A stretch of 64,000 nucleotides of DNA from Sphingopyxis sp. (lineage in GTDB: Bacteria > Pseudomonadota > Alphaproteobacteria > Sphingomonadales > Sphingomonadaceae), in contig NVXM01000027.1 of assembly GCA_002733865.1 (NCBI GenBank), positions 1-64,000 of the forward strand. Reading direction: 5' to 3'. The notes beneath the pieces were generated by a model. That model was given only the letters and a program-made list of their open reading frames with translations. It ran no database searches and was not told where the DNA came from. Shown piece by piece: positions 27,742 to 37,406 of the stretch. Both the position numbers and the translations under genes were made by a program. Each line of letters opens with the position of its first letter. The stretch's first letter is position 1.

Positions 27742-27837
27742 GCAGCGATCCTATGCCGAAAAACTGCGCTTGGATTACGCCGATTTTTGCATTGCGCAAG
27801 TGGAATTCGAAAGCACTCCCTTCCGATAAGCAAGTTC

Positions 27838-27915
27838 GTCATCCTGAACTTGTTTCAGGAACTCGGGCCCAGTTCGCCAACTGCCAATGGGAGCCTGAAA
27901 CCATTTCAGAATGAC
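27838..27915. repeat. REP-like imperfect palindrome
   Basis: Two 22-base arms (27838-27859 and 27894-27915) are inverted repeats with 19 of 22 positions matching; the left arm reads GTCATCCTGAACTTG at its start. They flank 34 bases. The sequence type (GTCATcCTGAA...TTTCAGG) is a familiar dispersed intergenic repeat of sphingomonads and erythrobacters. It sits between the convergent-side end of the DUF885 gene and the permease start and could also form a large RNA hairpin. Confidence 0.75.
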
Positions 27916-27945
27916 CGGATCACCCTTGATCTGCCTACTCGAAAG

Positions 27946-29277
27946 TCAGTTCTCCACCAAATCCCCCGGCAGCATCGGCTCGCTCAGCAACCGCTCCATC
28001 GCCTTCCAGCGCCACACCGGTGCATCGCCCTGTGCTTCAATCCAGTCGCGGACCATGTCCATGCCCAGGCCATAGTTGATCACATAGCTGCGATATTGTT
28101 CGGTGAAGTCAGTCATCTGCTCGGCCCGTTCGCGCGACACCAGCTGATATTTCTGGCTGAGCGCGACCGCTTGCTCGCGAGTGATCTCGCCATCCAGATA
28201 TTGCTGGGCAATCGTCATCCTGGCCCCGCTCAGCGCCTGTTTGGCAATTTGCAGCGCCCAGTAAGCCGCCGCCGTGTCCGGATCGAGGCCCGCCAGCGGG
28301 TACAGCACGTCGCGTTCATATTCCAGCCGCTCTTCACCGCCGAAGGCCAGTTCAATGCCATAATTGGCCGATCCCTCGGCGATCAGGCTCTGCGGTGAAT
28401 AGAGCGGATAGATTGAAAATTCCTGCCAGCCGCGTCCCTTGGTCAGGTTACGCTCAAGCAGCATGTTGTAAACATGATGGCCGGGATAGCCCTCATGACA
28501 GCCCAGATCGACGGCGCGGCCGATGAAGATCGGCAGGTCGGTGTTGACCTGGATCAGGCTCTGATAGTCACCTTGATAATAATTATAGCCGCTCCAGCTT
28601 TTGCCGGTGACAAACTCCATCCTGAAATTCTCGCCCTCGGGCAGATCGAAATATTTTTTGGTGCGCGCCTTGCACTCGGCAATCGCGGTGTCGAACACCG
28701 CCTTCAGCCGGTCCTTGGGAATGATATATCCCTCTTCAAACGCCGCGACCCGCTCGCTGAGCGGCCCTTCGCCGGGAGCGATATTTTCGATCTCTTCGAG
28801 CACCGGATCAAATTCTTCCAGCGGCCTGAGTTCCGGGGTCACGCCGAACAGACCCTGCGCTTCCGTGACAAAGGAGAAGGTTTCACCTTTCATCATGGCG
28901 AAGCGCGTAGCGGCCGCCCGCAGCTGCGCTGACAGGAATTTCTGGCGGGCGTTGACCAGGGGATCGTCGCTTTCAGGCAATGCGTCCAGCCGCTGTCGCA
29001 AGCCGGTTATCGCCTCGCCCAACTGTCCGATATCGCGCGTTTTGACTTTCGCCATCTCAGCCCATTCCGACGGGCCATAATAAGCATCGACATAGCCAGC
29101 TTCCTGTTCACCCAGTTCCAGGGTCAGCTTGACATAGTCGGTGGCAATCGACGTCAGTTCATGCGCCGCCTTTGACTCAGCGCCATCGCTGATGACCGGC
29201 GGCGCGATCGGTTCGGCCATCGAGGAACAGGCCGACAGCGCCAGAAAGCCTGCGGCAAGCAGCCGCGAATGTTTCAC
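27946..29277 (-). CDS. DUF885 family lipoprotein, putative metallohydrolase
   Basis: About 443 residues. The N-terminus is a lipoprotein signal (LLAAGFLALSAC, lipobox ALSAC). The family motif DLGCHEGYPGHHVYNMLLE supplies His and Glu residues in an HExxxxH-like arrangement that suggests a zinc peptidase. DUF885 (COG4805) proteins are widespread and unassigned. The GTG start (29275-29277) overlaps the nhaA stop by 4 bp; a longer open frame runs antisense-free through nhaA but the lipoprotein signal fixes the start. Periplasmic, membrane anchored. Confidence 0.85.
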   Translation of the reverse strand: MKHSRLLAAGFLALSACSSMAEPIAPPVISDGAESKAAHELTSIATDYVKLTLELGEQEAGYVDAYYGPSEWAEMAKVKTRDIGQLGEAITGLRQRLDALPESDDPLVNARQKFLSAQLRAAATRFAMMKGETFSFVTEAQGLFGVTPELRPLEEFDPVLEEIENIAPGEGPLSERVAAFEEGYIIPKDRLKAVFDTAIAECKARTKKYFDLPEGENFRMEFVTGKSWSGYNYYQGDYQSLIQVNTDLPIFIGRAVDLGCHEGYPGHHVYNMLLERNLTKGRGWQEFSIYPLYSPQSLIAEGSANYGIELAFGGEERLEYERDVLYPLAGLDPDTAAAYWALQIAKQALSGARMTIAQQYLDGEITREQAVALSQKYQLVSRERAEQMTDFTEQYRSYVINYGLGMDMVRDWIEAQGDAPVWRWKAMERLLSEPMLPGDLVEN

Positions 29278-30566
29278 AGAACATCTTTCAGTTTTCTGGC
29301 CTCGCCGGCTGGCAGGGCGTCCATCAACTTGTCTGCATCCTCTTTTCCGAGCGATTCGAAGTGCTTGTCCTGCGGCGCAAAGCGCAAGATGCAAAAGCCG
29401 ACGATCGCCGAAAGGAATGACCCGCCGAGCACGCCGATCTTCGCCTCTTCGATCAGCAATTCGTTGCCGGGGAAGGCAAGCGCACCGATGAACAGGCTCA
29501 TCGTAAAGCCGATACCGCAAAGCATGGCAACGCCATAGACCTGCAGCCAGCTTGCTCCACCAAGCCGCCCGGCAAATCCGGTCTTCACCGCGATCCAGAC
29601 GCTGGCGAAAATACCGATCTGCTTGCCGAAGAACAGACCGGCGGCAATACCCAGCGGCAAGGGCGCGAACACCTGTTCCCAGCCAATTCCTTCCATCGAC
29701 ACCCCGGCATTGGCGAAACCGAACAGCGGCACGATCAGGAAGGCGCTCCACGGCGAAATCGCATGCTCCAGGCGGTGGAGCGGGGACTCTTTTGAATCCG
29801 GTGACGTCGGCGTGACCACGATCGGTATTGTCATGGCGGCGAGTACACCAGCGATCGTCGCATGCACTCCGGACATCAGCACCGCATACCAGAGCAGACC
29901 CGAACCGATCAGATAGGGCCAGAGCTTCAGCACGCCATTGCGGTTCATCGTGTACATGACGGCCAGTATCGCTCCGCTGGCCAGCAGCGCAGCGCCATTG
30001 ATCTCTGCCGTATAGACCAGCGCGATGATCGCGACGGCCCCCATATCATCGACAATCGCGACGGTGACCAGAAACAGCTTGAGCGAAGTTGGCGCGCGGG
30101 GCCCCAGCAGGGCCAGCACGCCGATCGCAAAGGCAATATCCGTCGCAGCCGGGATCGCCCAACCATTGTACAGCACGGGCACATCCTTGACGACGAACAG
30201 ATAGATCAGCGCCGGCACCGCCATCCCTGCGGCCGCTGCCAGCACCGGCAGACGCCGGCGATCCCAGGTATTGAGCCGCCCGTCGACGAACTCACGCTTG
30301 ATTTCCAGCCCGACGAGCAGGAAGAAAATCGCCATCAGCCCGTCGTTAATCCACAAATGCGGCGTCATCGGGCCCAGCTTGCTGGACAGGGTCGGTCCCT
30401 TTATCTCGTGCAGGAAATGGTGGTACATGTCGTACAGCGGGCTGTTTGCCACCACCATTGCCAGTGCCGCAGCGGCCATCAGCAGGATCCCGCCCGCCGC
30501 CTCGCTCTTCAGAAAATCGCGAAGCGCTGAATTGCTGCCGGAACGTTGGACTTTATTTTCTGCCAT
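29274..30566 (-). CDS. nhaA: Na+/H+ antiporter NhaA
   Basis: 430 residues with about 12 spans. Signature stretches are GLEIKREFVDGRL, the unwound-helix region PAATDIAFAIGVLALLG containing the key Asp pair DIAFAIG and the later VAIVDDMGAVAIIALVYTAE with the adjacent Asp residues that bind Na+ and H+. It exports sodium in exchange for protons at the inner membrane. It is translationally coupled to the downstream DUF885 lipoprotein gene. Confidence 0.96.
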   Translation of the reverse strand: MAENKVQRSGSNSALRDFLKSEAAGGILLMAAAALAMVVANSPLYDMYHHFLHEIKGPTLSSKLGPMTPHLWINDGLMAIFFLLVGLEIKREFVDGRLNTWDRRRLPVLAAAAGMAVPALIYLFVVKDVPVLYNGWAIPAATDIAFAIGVLALLGPRAPTSLKLFLVTVAIVDDMGAVAIIALVYTAEINGAALLASGAILAVMYTMNRNGVLKLWPYLIGSGLLWYAVLMSGVHATIAGVLAAMTIPIVVTPTSPDSKESPLHRLEHAISPWSAFLIVPLFGFANAGVSMEGIGWEQVFAPLPLGIAAGLFFGKQIGIFASVWIAVKTGFAGRLGGASWLQVYGVAMLCGIGFTMSLFIGALAFPGNELLIEEAKIGVLGGSFLSAIVGFCILRFAPQDKHFESLGKEDADKLMDALPAGEARKLKDVL

Positions 30567-30654
30567 TGGGGCGCCTTTTTTGGGAATTTCAATTTGCCCA
30601 AGTCATGCGCAGACCAGCCCGCAAAATCAAGGGCTCTATGCAGCCAATTTGGCG

Positions 30655-31656
30655 CTATGCAGCAACCAGATCGCGAATATCCGCCGCAATGGCATAGCTT
30701 TTTTCTCGCGCCGCCTGATCGAAAATGGATCCGGCGATGATCAGCTCATCGGCATCGGTCCGATCGACAAACCGGTCGACCGCCTGCTTCACCTTGTCGG
30801 GCGAGCCGACTGCGCTGCCTTGCATGATCTGCTCAAGCATCGATTGGAACTGCGGCGGCAGGCTGTCGCGGTAGCCCTCAACCGGCGGCGGCATCTTGCC
30901 CGGATTGCCACTGCGCAGCGCAACAAAGCTCTGCAGCATCGAACTGGAAAGAAACTCCGCTTCTTCATCAGTATCGGCAGCGAATATATTGAAGCCGCAC
31001 AGCACATAAGGTTCGTCGAGCTGCTCTGACGGCTTGAAATCGCGCCGGTAGATGCGCAGCGCCTCATCCAGCATCTGCGGCGCAAAATGCGAGGCAAAGG
31101 CATAGGGCAGGCCCAGCGCCGCCGCGAGCTGTGCACCAAACAGGCTGCTGCCGAGGATATAGAGCGGAATATTGGTCCCCTGCCCCGGTGTCGCCTGGAT
31201 ACCAAGCCGCTCGTCGCCGGACAGAAAGGCCTGCAACTCGAGAACGTCGCGCGGAAATTCATTGGCATCGCTGTTGAGATTGCGGCGCAGCGCCTGCGCC
31301 GTCCGCTGGTCAGACCCCGGTGCGCGGCCAAGACCGAGATCAATCCGCCCGGGAAACAGAGCCTCAAGCGTCCCAAACTGCTCGGCAATCACCATCGGCG
31401 CGTGGTTGGGCAGCATGATACCGCCGGCACCGATGCGGATCGACTTGGTGCCATGGCCAATATGGGAAAGGGCGACCGCAGTTGCGGCGCTGGCGATGCC
31501 CTCCATGCCGTGATGCTCCGCCATCCAGAACCGCTCATAGCCAAGCGCCTCGCCATGCCGGGCCAGCGCCAGCGACCGGTCGAGCGCGGTGCTGACATCG
31601 CTGCCCTGCGGAACCTGCGATAGGTCCAGTATCGAGAATTTTACTGGCTTGGTCAT
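30655..31656 (-). CDS. Luciferase-like (LLM class) flavin-dependent monooxygenase
   Basis: 333 residues with the bacterial-luciferase TIM barrel: N-terminal FSILDLSQVPQGSD, then HGEALGYERFWMAEHHGMEG and RIDLGLGRAPGSDQRTAQAL, the last being characteristic of the MsnO8-type alkanal-monooxygenase-like subgroup. It would use reduced FMN supplied by a separate reductase. Its ATG overlaps the gspN stop by 4 bp, though no functional link is evident. Confidence 0.9.
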   Translation of the reverse strand: MTKPVKFSILDLSQVPQGSDVSTALDRSLALARHGEALGYERFWMAEHHGMEGIASAATAVALSHIGHGTKSIRIGAGGIMLPNHAPMVIAEQFGTLEALFPGRIDLGLGRAPGSDQRTAQALRRNLNSDANEFPRDVLELQAFLSGDERLGIQATPGQGTNIPLYILGSSLFGAQLAAALGLPYAFASHFAPQMLDEALRIYRRDFKPSEQLDEPYVLCGFNIFAADTDEEAEFLSSSMLQSFVALRSGNPGKMPPPVEGYRDSLPPQFQSMLEQIMQGSAVGSPDKVKQAVDRFVDRTDADELIIAGSIFDQAAREKSYAIAADIRDLVAA

Positions 31657-32384
31657 TGTCCGTTCCTTTGTCGCAACTGTCCGGCGACCTTGATCGCGTA
31701 GCCACTGGGCACCTTGCGAAATCCAAGCGTCGGCAATAGCAGGGTCCAGGCGCGGTCGCTACCCGACAGGAACAATCGCGCGGTATAAAAGCCGTTGCCC
31801 TGAACTTTCAGCGTCAGTTGCTCCATCCCCGATCCGCTTTGCAGCGGCAGTGTCAGGACCCCATCCTGACATTCCGCTTGCCCGAGCAATCCCTGCTTGA
31901 GGTTTAGCCCCGGTATATTGGCGTCCAGCGACACCCTCACCTGCCCGCTGGCCGACTGACAGCGGCCTCCGGCGAAAGTGATGTTGACCGCCTGCAAGTC
32001 GATTACCGATGCAGGCAGCGGCGCCAGCTGACTGCCGACACTCAGCATGGTGGTGAGGTCCTGCACCATCAGATTGCTTCCTGCCTTGCCGACGGTAGCG
32101 ACCAGCCCCGGATCGCCGGCAACCGGCGGCCGCTCCAGATCCATCAACACCTGACCGGTCAGCAGCGGCAGCAAACGGACACCGGCGTCGAGATCACCGA
32201 GCGGAAACGGCCCGAGTTGCGCGCCTTCGATCCGTCCGTTCCAGACCGACCCCGTGATCGCCTTGGCCGAAAAGCGCGACCCTTCCAGCCCCGCCATGCC
32301 TACAGCCAGCCGCAGCGGCAGGAAGAACAGGGCTAGTGCAATAACGGCCAGAGCAATCAGTAAATAGGTCAATGCGCGGGACAC
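31653..32384 (-). CDS. gspN: Type II secretion system protein N
   Basis: 243 residues: one N-terminal span (LTYLLIALAVIALALFFLPL) and a beta-rich periplasmic domain with the GspN pattern KAITGSVWNGRIEGAQLGPF. GspN is an accessory inner-membrane component of some type II secretion systems. None of the other gsp genes is within the window, so the rest of the system must be elsewhere or absent. It follows a thioredoxin-like gene by 15 bp and overlaps the next gene by 4 bp. Confidence 0.85.
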   Translation of the reverse strand: MSRALTYLLIALAVIALALFFLPLRLAVGMAGLEGSRFSAKAITGSVWNGRIEGAQLGPFPLGDLDAGVRLLPLLTGQVLMDLERPPVAGDPGLVATVGKAGSNLMVQDLTTMLSVGSQLAPLPASVIDLQAVNITFAGGRCQSASGQVRVSLDANIPGLNLKQGLLGQAECQDGVLTLPLQSGSGMEQLTLKVQGNGFYTARLFLSGSDRAWTLLLPTLGFRKVPSGYAIKVAGQLRQRNGQ

Positions 32385-32399
32385 CTGCTTTCCTTCGGT

Positions 32400-32885
32400 T
32401 CAGCTTTCGGGGGTGAATTCGTCGAAATAGGCAAAAATATCCGCTTCATCGCGGCTGGCGGCATTACGCCACTTCGGCGCGGACTTCCGGTTGAGCAAGG
32501 CACCACTGGATGACAGGACCAGCACCGTCGGCGTACCCTTGATTGCATCCAACCCGAACCGCTGCGCGATATCGATATTGTGGTCTTTGTGACCGACATC
32601 GACATAAACCAGTTCATATTTGGCGTCGAGCATTGCGGCAAAGCGCGGCTCAGCCAACCAGCCAGCCAGGGCGCGGCTGTCATGGCACCAATTCGCGCCC
32701 ATGACGAGAAGGACTCTTTTGTCGGCCAATTGCGCACGGGCAAGCGCTGCGTCAACCGCTACCGTCCCGTCGGCGGATTCGTCGAACGGCCGCGCTTCTG
32801 GATGTTCCGTTGCTACCGATTCCGCTTGTACCGCAGATGCAGGAATCATCGCCAGTCCGGAAAGCAACAGCAGCAAGTATCTCAT
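32400..32885 (-). CDS. Secreted thioredoxin-fold protein
   Basis: 161 residues with a cleavable signal peptide (RYLLLLLSGLAMIPASAVQA). The thioredoxin-like active site is GANWCHDSRALAGWL: a CXXS rather than CXXC motif, so it cannot do ordinary disulfide exchange with two cysteines and may act as a monothiol reductase or isomerase, or bind a ligand. A cis-Pro appears in KGTPTVLVLSSSG. Probably periplasmic. Upstream of gspN by 15 bp. Confidence 0.82.
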   Translation of the reverse strand: MRYLLLLLSGLAMIPASAVQAESVATEHPEARPFDESADGTVAVDAALARAQLADKRVLLVMGANWCHDSRALAGWLAEPRFAAMLDAKYELVYVDVGHKDHNIDIAQRFGLDAIKGTPTVLVLSSSGALLNRKSAPKWRNAASRDEADIFAYFDEFTPES

Positions 32886-33155
32886 GCGCCGCCTATGACA
32901 GTTTCAGCGGTGGGAGGAAACAGGCATTTGGAACCCCGACCGTTTTCCCTGATGAGCCAAGCGCATGCCAAAATCGACCGCAAATATGCGTTCCGGCCAT
33001 ATTGCACGGCGGATCGTTCGGACGAAGCTTTGTCGGGACCGATCATTTCATGCACCGATTACTTCCGCTCATCTTGCTTGGCAGGCCTAAAATTGGTATC
33101 TGACGCCTTAATAAAAACAAGGGTCGTGTATTTTCCGTGGGCGAGGGGGATTTGC

Positions 33156-34445
33156 ATGAACGACGTCGACAACCATGATCCGGACAATAACGCTGACGCC
33201 AACCGGGATGGTCCACCAACAGAACATCAGAATATGAATGGCGCATTGGACCCAGGCCAAGTTGCATTGGGGCCGCTCGATTATATCATCAAGATGGGCC
33301 TGAAAGCCCATCCCGCATTGCGTTACGGGGTTGCTGTATTGGGATTGGTAGCAATCGGCGTTGCCATGTTCAGGATTACAGCCGGTGTGAAGGTCGATAC
33401 CGGAGGTGTCCGAACGATCGGTATCATCGTGCTGCTGATGTTGGCCCTGATGCTGCTGTTTTTTATGTTCGCAAACGCAGTCGATCCAAATAATAAAATC
33501 GCCCTGTGGGTCAATCGGATCATCAGCGCGTTCCTTCCGCCGCTGGTGTTGATTGGACTGGGGTGGGCAGCGTGGCTGGGCCTGACAGAGAGAAATTGCG
33601 AGCTCGCCGTCATCGTCAAGGGCGCGGAAGCCAGCGAATGCGACAATTTGCCCGCTAGAATCGAAGGGTCGGTTTTGAACTTCGAGGATGAACAGCAATT
33701 CATGGATGGTGCCCAGGTCGTGCTGCGCCGCGGTCGGACAGTCATTCTTGATGCGAATGAAGCAGGTGATTTCAGTTATAGCTTTCACCATTCTGCGATC
33801 GGCAAGGAACTGAAAGCCTGGGCCAAAAAAGAGGGGTATCAGCGAGCAAATACGATCAGGATGAAATTGGATGAAGGCCTGAATGAAATCGAAATAAAGC
33901 TGAAACCGGTGGCAGGTAGCGACAGCGGCCAGACAAAAGAGAAATTCAAATATATCCCCGAATATGCGCTCAAACCGAAGCTGAACCCGGACAGGTTGGA
34001 GGAAGGCGAAATATATTCTGACGCGGGGCTGGCGGGCCCGGTGCAGCCGCGCGAAGGGATACTCAGAATGGGCGCTTTCAACGGCGAGAATTTCAGATAT
34101 GATATTTTCTACTGTCAATCGCCGGTAGGCAACACCATCAAGTCGAAGATCTTGGCCTCCCAGTTAAAGACGGTGCTAAACGCCCAGAAAAATGTTTCGC
34201 AAGTCCGCGTCAGAGTCTGGCCTGTTCGGCGAGTGGAATATGATCTCGCTTTGGGGACCAGTTACCGGCCCAAGCCAGGCGAACGGATTGCAGTCATCCT
34301 CAATACTCGTCCCGAGCGAAGCACAATCACCCGCCAGCTTCGAGGCTTATGGGCACCCTATCTTGAGAATGGCGAAGTCATTGTCGACCGATCGGTCTCG
34401 ACCAGCTATCCGGGCTACATGTCGGTTGTGGCCTGCCGGGCGTGA
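33156..34445 (+). CDS. Orphan membrane protein with carboxypeptidase-regulatory-like domain
   Basis: 429 residues. I do not recognise the family. In order: an acidic Asn/Asp-rich N-terminus (1-35), three hydrophobic spans (about 57-73, 88-107, 121-143), a beta-sandwich-like segment (about 168-253: RIEGSVLNFEDEQQFMDGAQ to NEIEIKLKPV) that looks like a carboxypeptidase-regulatory fold, and a C-terminal region (254-429) with YDIFYCQSPVGNTIKSKILA. The start at 33156 has a GAGGGGGA five bases upstream. The downstream domains follow an odd number of spans, so they may be periplasmic if the N-terminus is cytosolic. No operon partner; 269 bp upstream is free of genes. Confidence 0.7.
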   Translation: MNDVDNHDPDNNADANRDGPPTEHQNMNGALDPGQVALGPLDYIIKMGLKAHPALRYGVAVLGLVAIGVAMFRITAGVKVDTGGVRTIGIIVLLMLALMLLFFMFANAVDPNNKIALWVNRIISAFLPPLVLIGLGWAAWLGLTERNCELAVIVKGAEASECDNLPARIEGSVLNFEDEQQFMDGAQVVLRRGRTVILDANEAGDFSYSFHHSAIGKELKAWAKKEGYQRANTIRMKLDEGLNEIEIKLKPVAGSDSGQTKEKFKYIPEYALKPKLNPDRLEEGEIYSDAGLAGPVQPREGILRMGAFNGENFRYDIFYCQSPVGNTIKSKILASQLKTVLNAQKNVSQVRVRVWPVRRVEYDLALGTSYRPKPGERIAVILNTRPERSTITRQLRGLWAPYLENGEVIVDRSVSTSYPGYMSVVACRA

Positions 34446-34543
34446 CAAACAAGCCTGCCACTATCCGTTTCCCTTCGCATTGATTTGGCCGAACTCTCGA
34501 TCAAAGACCCTTATCCCGTTGGCAACTGCCGCTCGGTCGCAAA

Positions 34544-35452
34544 TCAAACAGCGCCCTGATCGCGCACATGCGTGTCGAAAAACGCCAGCGTCCGCCGCCA
34601 TGAAAGTGTCGCCGCCTCTTCATCATAGCGCGGCGTAGTGTCATTGTGGAAACCGTGGTTGACGCCCGGATAGAAATGAACGCTATATTCCTTCTGATGC
34701 TCCGTCAGGGCCGCCTCATAGGCCGGCCAGCCAGCGTTGATCCGCTCATCGTTGCCGGCATGGTGAATCATCAGCGGCGCCTCGATCGCCGGCACCTCGG
34801 CGGCATCGGGCTGGCGTCCATAATAAGGAACCGACGCGGCCAGATCCGGATAAGCCACGGCCAGCGCGTTGCACACGCCGCCGCCATAGCAGAAACCAAC
34901 CGCACCGACCTTGCCGGTCGAGCCATGGTGATCGCGCAGAAATTCGAACGCGGCGAAAAAATCTTCCATCAGCTTGGCACTGTCCAGCGTCCGCTGCATC
35001 GTCCGCCCGTCGTCGTCATTGCCGGGATAGCCGCCCAGAGGGGACAGGCCATCGGGAGCTAGCGCCAGATAACCGGCCTTGGTCACCCGCCGCGCGACAT
35101 CCTCGATATAGGGATTGAGCCCGCGATTCTCGTGGATCACCAGCACCGCCGGCAGCTTGCCCGTCGCTCCCGCCGGCTTCGCCATCAGCGCCTTGATCGA
35201 GCCATGGCCGTCCGGGCTTGTATAGCTGATCCGTTCGCTGACAATCGCCGGATCATCCGGTTCAACCTGCGCTGCCCAAGCATAATTGGGTTGCAACTGA
35301 TCCAGGATCATCGCCCCGGTCACGCCAGCAGCGGCAAATTTCCCGGCCTGGCTGATGAACTGGCGTTTCGAGATCGCGCCATGCACATAGCCGTCGAAAA
35401 TCTCGAGAATATGGGGATGGAAGTCGCTCGCGCGTTTGCGCTGATCCGCCAT
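34544..35452 (-). CDS. Dienelactone hydrolase family protein
   Basis: 302 residues of an alpha/beta hydrolase. The nucleophile is the Cys in GAVGFCYGGGVCNALA, with Glu in LVIHENRGLNPYIEDVARR and His in GVNHGFHNDTTPRYDE, the DLH triad. An N-terminal segment of about 50 residues (KRQFISQAGKFAAAGVTGAM) resembles a signal or anchor, as in exported members of this subgroup. Classic DLH opens dienelactones in aromatic degradation, but this subfamily is broad. Its ATG shares one base with the ispG stop (TAATG), so it depends on ispG transcription. Confidence 0.86.
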   Translation of the reverse strand: MADQRKRASDFHPHILEIFDGYVHGAISKRQFISQAGKFAAAGVTGAMILDQLQPNYAWAAQVEPDDPAIVSERISYTSPDGHGSIKALMAKPAGATGKLPAVLVIHENRGLNPYIEDVARRVTKAGYLALAPDGLSPLGGYPGNDDDGRTMQRTLDSAKLMEDFFAAFEFLRDHHGSTGKVGAVGFCYGGGVCNALAVAYPDLAASVPYYGRQPDAAEVPAIEAPLMIHHAGNDERINAGWPAYEAALTEHQKEYSVHFYPGVNHGFHNDTTPRYDEEAATLSWRRTLAFFDTHVRDQGAV

Positions 35453-36588
35453 TATTCCGCCGCTTCCATCGCCAGGTCCGCCGCCTCGATCTCCGCTGCC
35501 TTCGCCTCGACCAGCTTCACAATATGATCGACCATATCATTGTCCTCGACATGATGGTCGGTAACCCCGGAGAGATAGACCATATGCTTGCCCTTGCCGC
35601 CGCCGGTAATGCCGATATCGGTTTCTCGCGCCTCGCCTGGCCCGTTGACCACGCAGCCCAGTACGGACAGCGACAGCGGCGTGCGGATATGCTGCAGCCG
35701 CTCCTCCAGCTTCTGCACCGTCCGGATCACATCAAAGCCCTGCCGCGCGCAAGACGGGCAGCTGACCACCCGCACACCGCGCGTCCTGAGGCCAAGCGCC
35801 TTGAGCATTTCATAGCCGACCCGCACTTCCTCTTCCGGCTCGGCCGACAGGCTAACCCGGATCGTGTCGCCGACCCCGGCCCACAGCAGATTGCCGATGC
35901 CGATCGAGCTTTTCACCGTGCCACCGATCAGGCCGCCAGCCTCGGTTATGCCGACATGCAGCGGACAGTCGACCGCATCGGCCAGCTGCATATAGGCCGC
36001 CACCGCCAGAAACACGTCCGACGCCTTCACCGCGACCTTATATTCGTGAAAATCATGGTCCTGGAGAATCTTGATATGATCCAGCGCGCTCTCGACCAGC
36101 GCCTCCGGACAGGGCTCGCCATATTTCTCGAGCAGGTCCTTCTCCAGGCTGCCTGCATTGACGCCGATCCGGATCGCGCAGCCGTTGGCCTTGGCCGCGT
36201 CGATCACTTCCCGCACCCGCGCCGAGGAACCGATATTGCCCGGATTGATCCGCAGGCATGCGGCGCCGGCTTCCGCCGCCTCAATGCCTCGCTTGTAATG
36301 GAAATGGATATCGGCGACGATCGGCACATTGCTCGCCCGCACGATCTGCTTCAGCGCCGTTGTGCTCTCGACATCGGGACAGGACACCCGAATGATGTCG
36401 ACTCCGGCTTCCTCGCAGCGCCGGATCTGGTCGATCGTCGCCTTCGCGTCCGAGGTCAAGGTATTGGTCATCGTTTGCACCGTGATTGGCGCGTCGCCGC
36501 CAACTGGCACGTCGCCGACCATGATCTGGCGACATTTGCGCCGCTCGATATCGCGCCAGGGGCGCAAAGACGGATTTTCAGCGGTCAT
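35452..36588 (-). CDS. ispG: 4-hydroxy-3-methylbut-2-en-1-yl diphosphate synthase
   Basis: 378 residues, the short bacterial form with a TIM barrel and a C-terminal 4Fe-4S domain. Cluster cysteines are in [14 protein letters not shown] and [18 protein letters not shown] with the conserved Glu of NGPGE. It converts methylerythritol cyclodiphosphate to HMBPP in the MEP isoprenoid pathway. The N-terminal [20 protein letters not shown] and SMTNT-like motif are typical. Followed by the dienelactone hydrolase gene with a one-base overlap. Confidence 0.97.
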   Translation of the reverse strand: MTAENPSLRPWRDIERRKCRQIMVGDVPVGGDAPITVQTMTNTLTSDAKATIDQIRRCEEAGVDIIRVSCPDVESTTALKQIVRASNVPIVADIHFHYKRGIEAAEAGAACLRINPGNIGSSARVREVIDAAKANGCAIRIGVNAGSLEKDLLEKYGEPCPEALVESALDHIKILQDHDFHEYKVAVKASDVFLAVAAYMQLADAVDCPLHVGITEAGGLIGGTVKSSIGIGNLLWAGVGDTIRVSLSAEPEEEVRVGYEMLKALGLRTRGVRVVSCPSCARQGFDVIRTVQKLEERLQHIRTPLSLSVLGCVVNGPGEARETDIGITGGGKGKHMVYLSGVTDHHVEDNDMVDHIVKLVEAKAAEIEAADLAMEAAE

Positions 36589-36705
36589 TGGTTGAAACCT
36601 GCGTGGCTGTTGATCATGTAGCCATATATAGCGGGTTCACCGCGCAGGTGCGAGGGGCGATTGGCCCTGTCGCAAAAAAAGACAGCAACCGAAGAGGAAA
36701 TTTCC

Positions 36706-37345
36706 ATGGCAACAGCAATAATCACCGGCGCAAATCGGGGCCTCGGACTCGAAATGGCAAAGCAATATGCTGCCAACGGCTGGCACGTGATTGGTACCGC
36801 GCGGGAACCGGAAAATGCCACGGAACTGCAGGCGATTGATAATGTCAAAGTCATGCAGCTCGACGCCGCAGACGACGCCAGCGTCAAAAGCTTTGCACAA
36901 CAGCTCGGTGGCCAGCCGATTGATCTGTTCATCAACAACGCCGGCATCTTTGGCCCCTCGGAATTTGACCGTCAATGTGATCGGCCCTGTCAGACTGGCA
37001 AACGCCTTGAAGAATAATGTCGCCAAATCTGCAGACAAGAAGATGGTGGTGCTCTCCAGTCAGGTCGGCAGCATCGCAGAAAATGAAACAGGCAGCATGA
37101 TGTATTACCGGACCAGCAAGGCAGCGGTGAATCAGGCGTGGAATTGCCTGGCGCAGCAGTGGAAGGACGAAGGCCTGACGCTCGCGATGATGCATCCCGG
37201 CTGGGTGCAGACCGATATGGGTGGCGAAGACGCCGATCTTACGCCGCAGGAAAGCGTTGAGGGCATGCGGTCTGTCATTGACCGCCTGACACATAAACAA
37301 AATGCAAAATTCTACGACTATAGCGGTCGCGAAATTCCCTGGTAG
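36706..37345 (+). pseudogene. Short-chain dehydrogenase/reductase gene with an internal deletion
   Basis: The first part (from ATG 36706, with AAGAGGAAA upstream) has the cofactor motif TAIITGANRGLGLEMAKQYA and LDAADDASVKSF, ending at FINNAGIFGPSEFD. The sequence then jumps to a different frame at about 36961-36970, continuing as TVNVIGPVRLANALKNN, MVVLSSQVGSIAENETGS, the catalytic YxxxK in MYYRTSKAAVNQAW, and HPGWVQTDMGG. Between the NNAG motif and the NVxGP motif an intact SDR has about 18-22 residues; here only about six remain. So some 40-60 bases are missing, with a length that is not a multiple of three. Loss of function is likely. The parts on both sides are well preserved, which suggests a recent event. 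Confidence 0.85.
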
Positions 37346-37406
37346 TGAAGCGGCTTGCGGTCTTTTCCTTTGGCATCTAAGCCATTAGAAAATCAGGAGC
37401 GTGCCG

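Noticed and set aside
31653..32885. A complete type II secretion operon around gspN
   Set aside because: Only gspN is recognisable; the neighbours are a thioredoxin-like protein and a luciferase-like oxygenase.
32580..33155. Long N-terminal extension of the gene at 33156
   Set aside because: It runs antisense through the thioredoxin-like gene and lacks a ribosome-binding site; the ATG at 33156 has a strong one.
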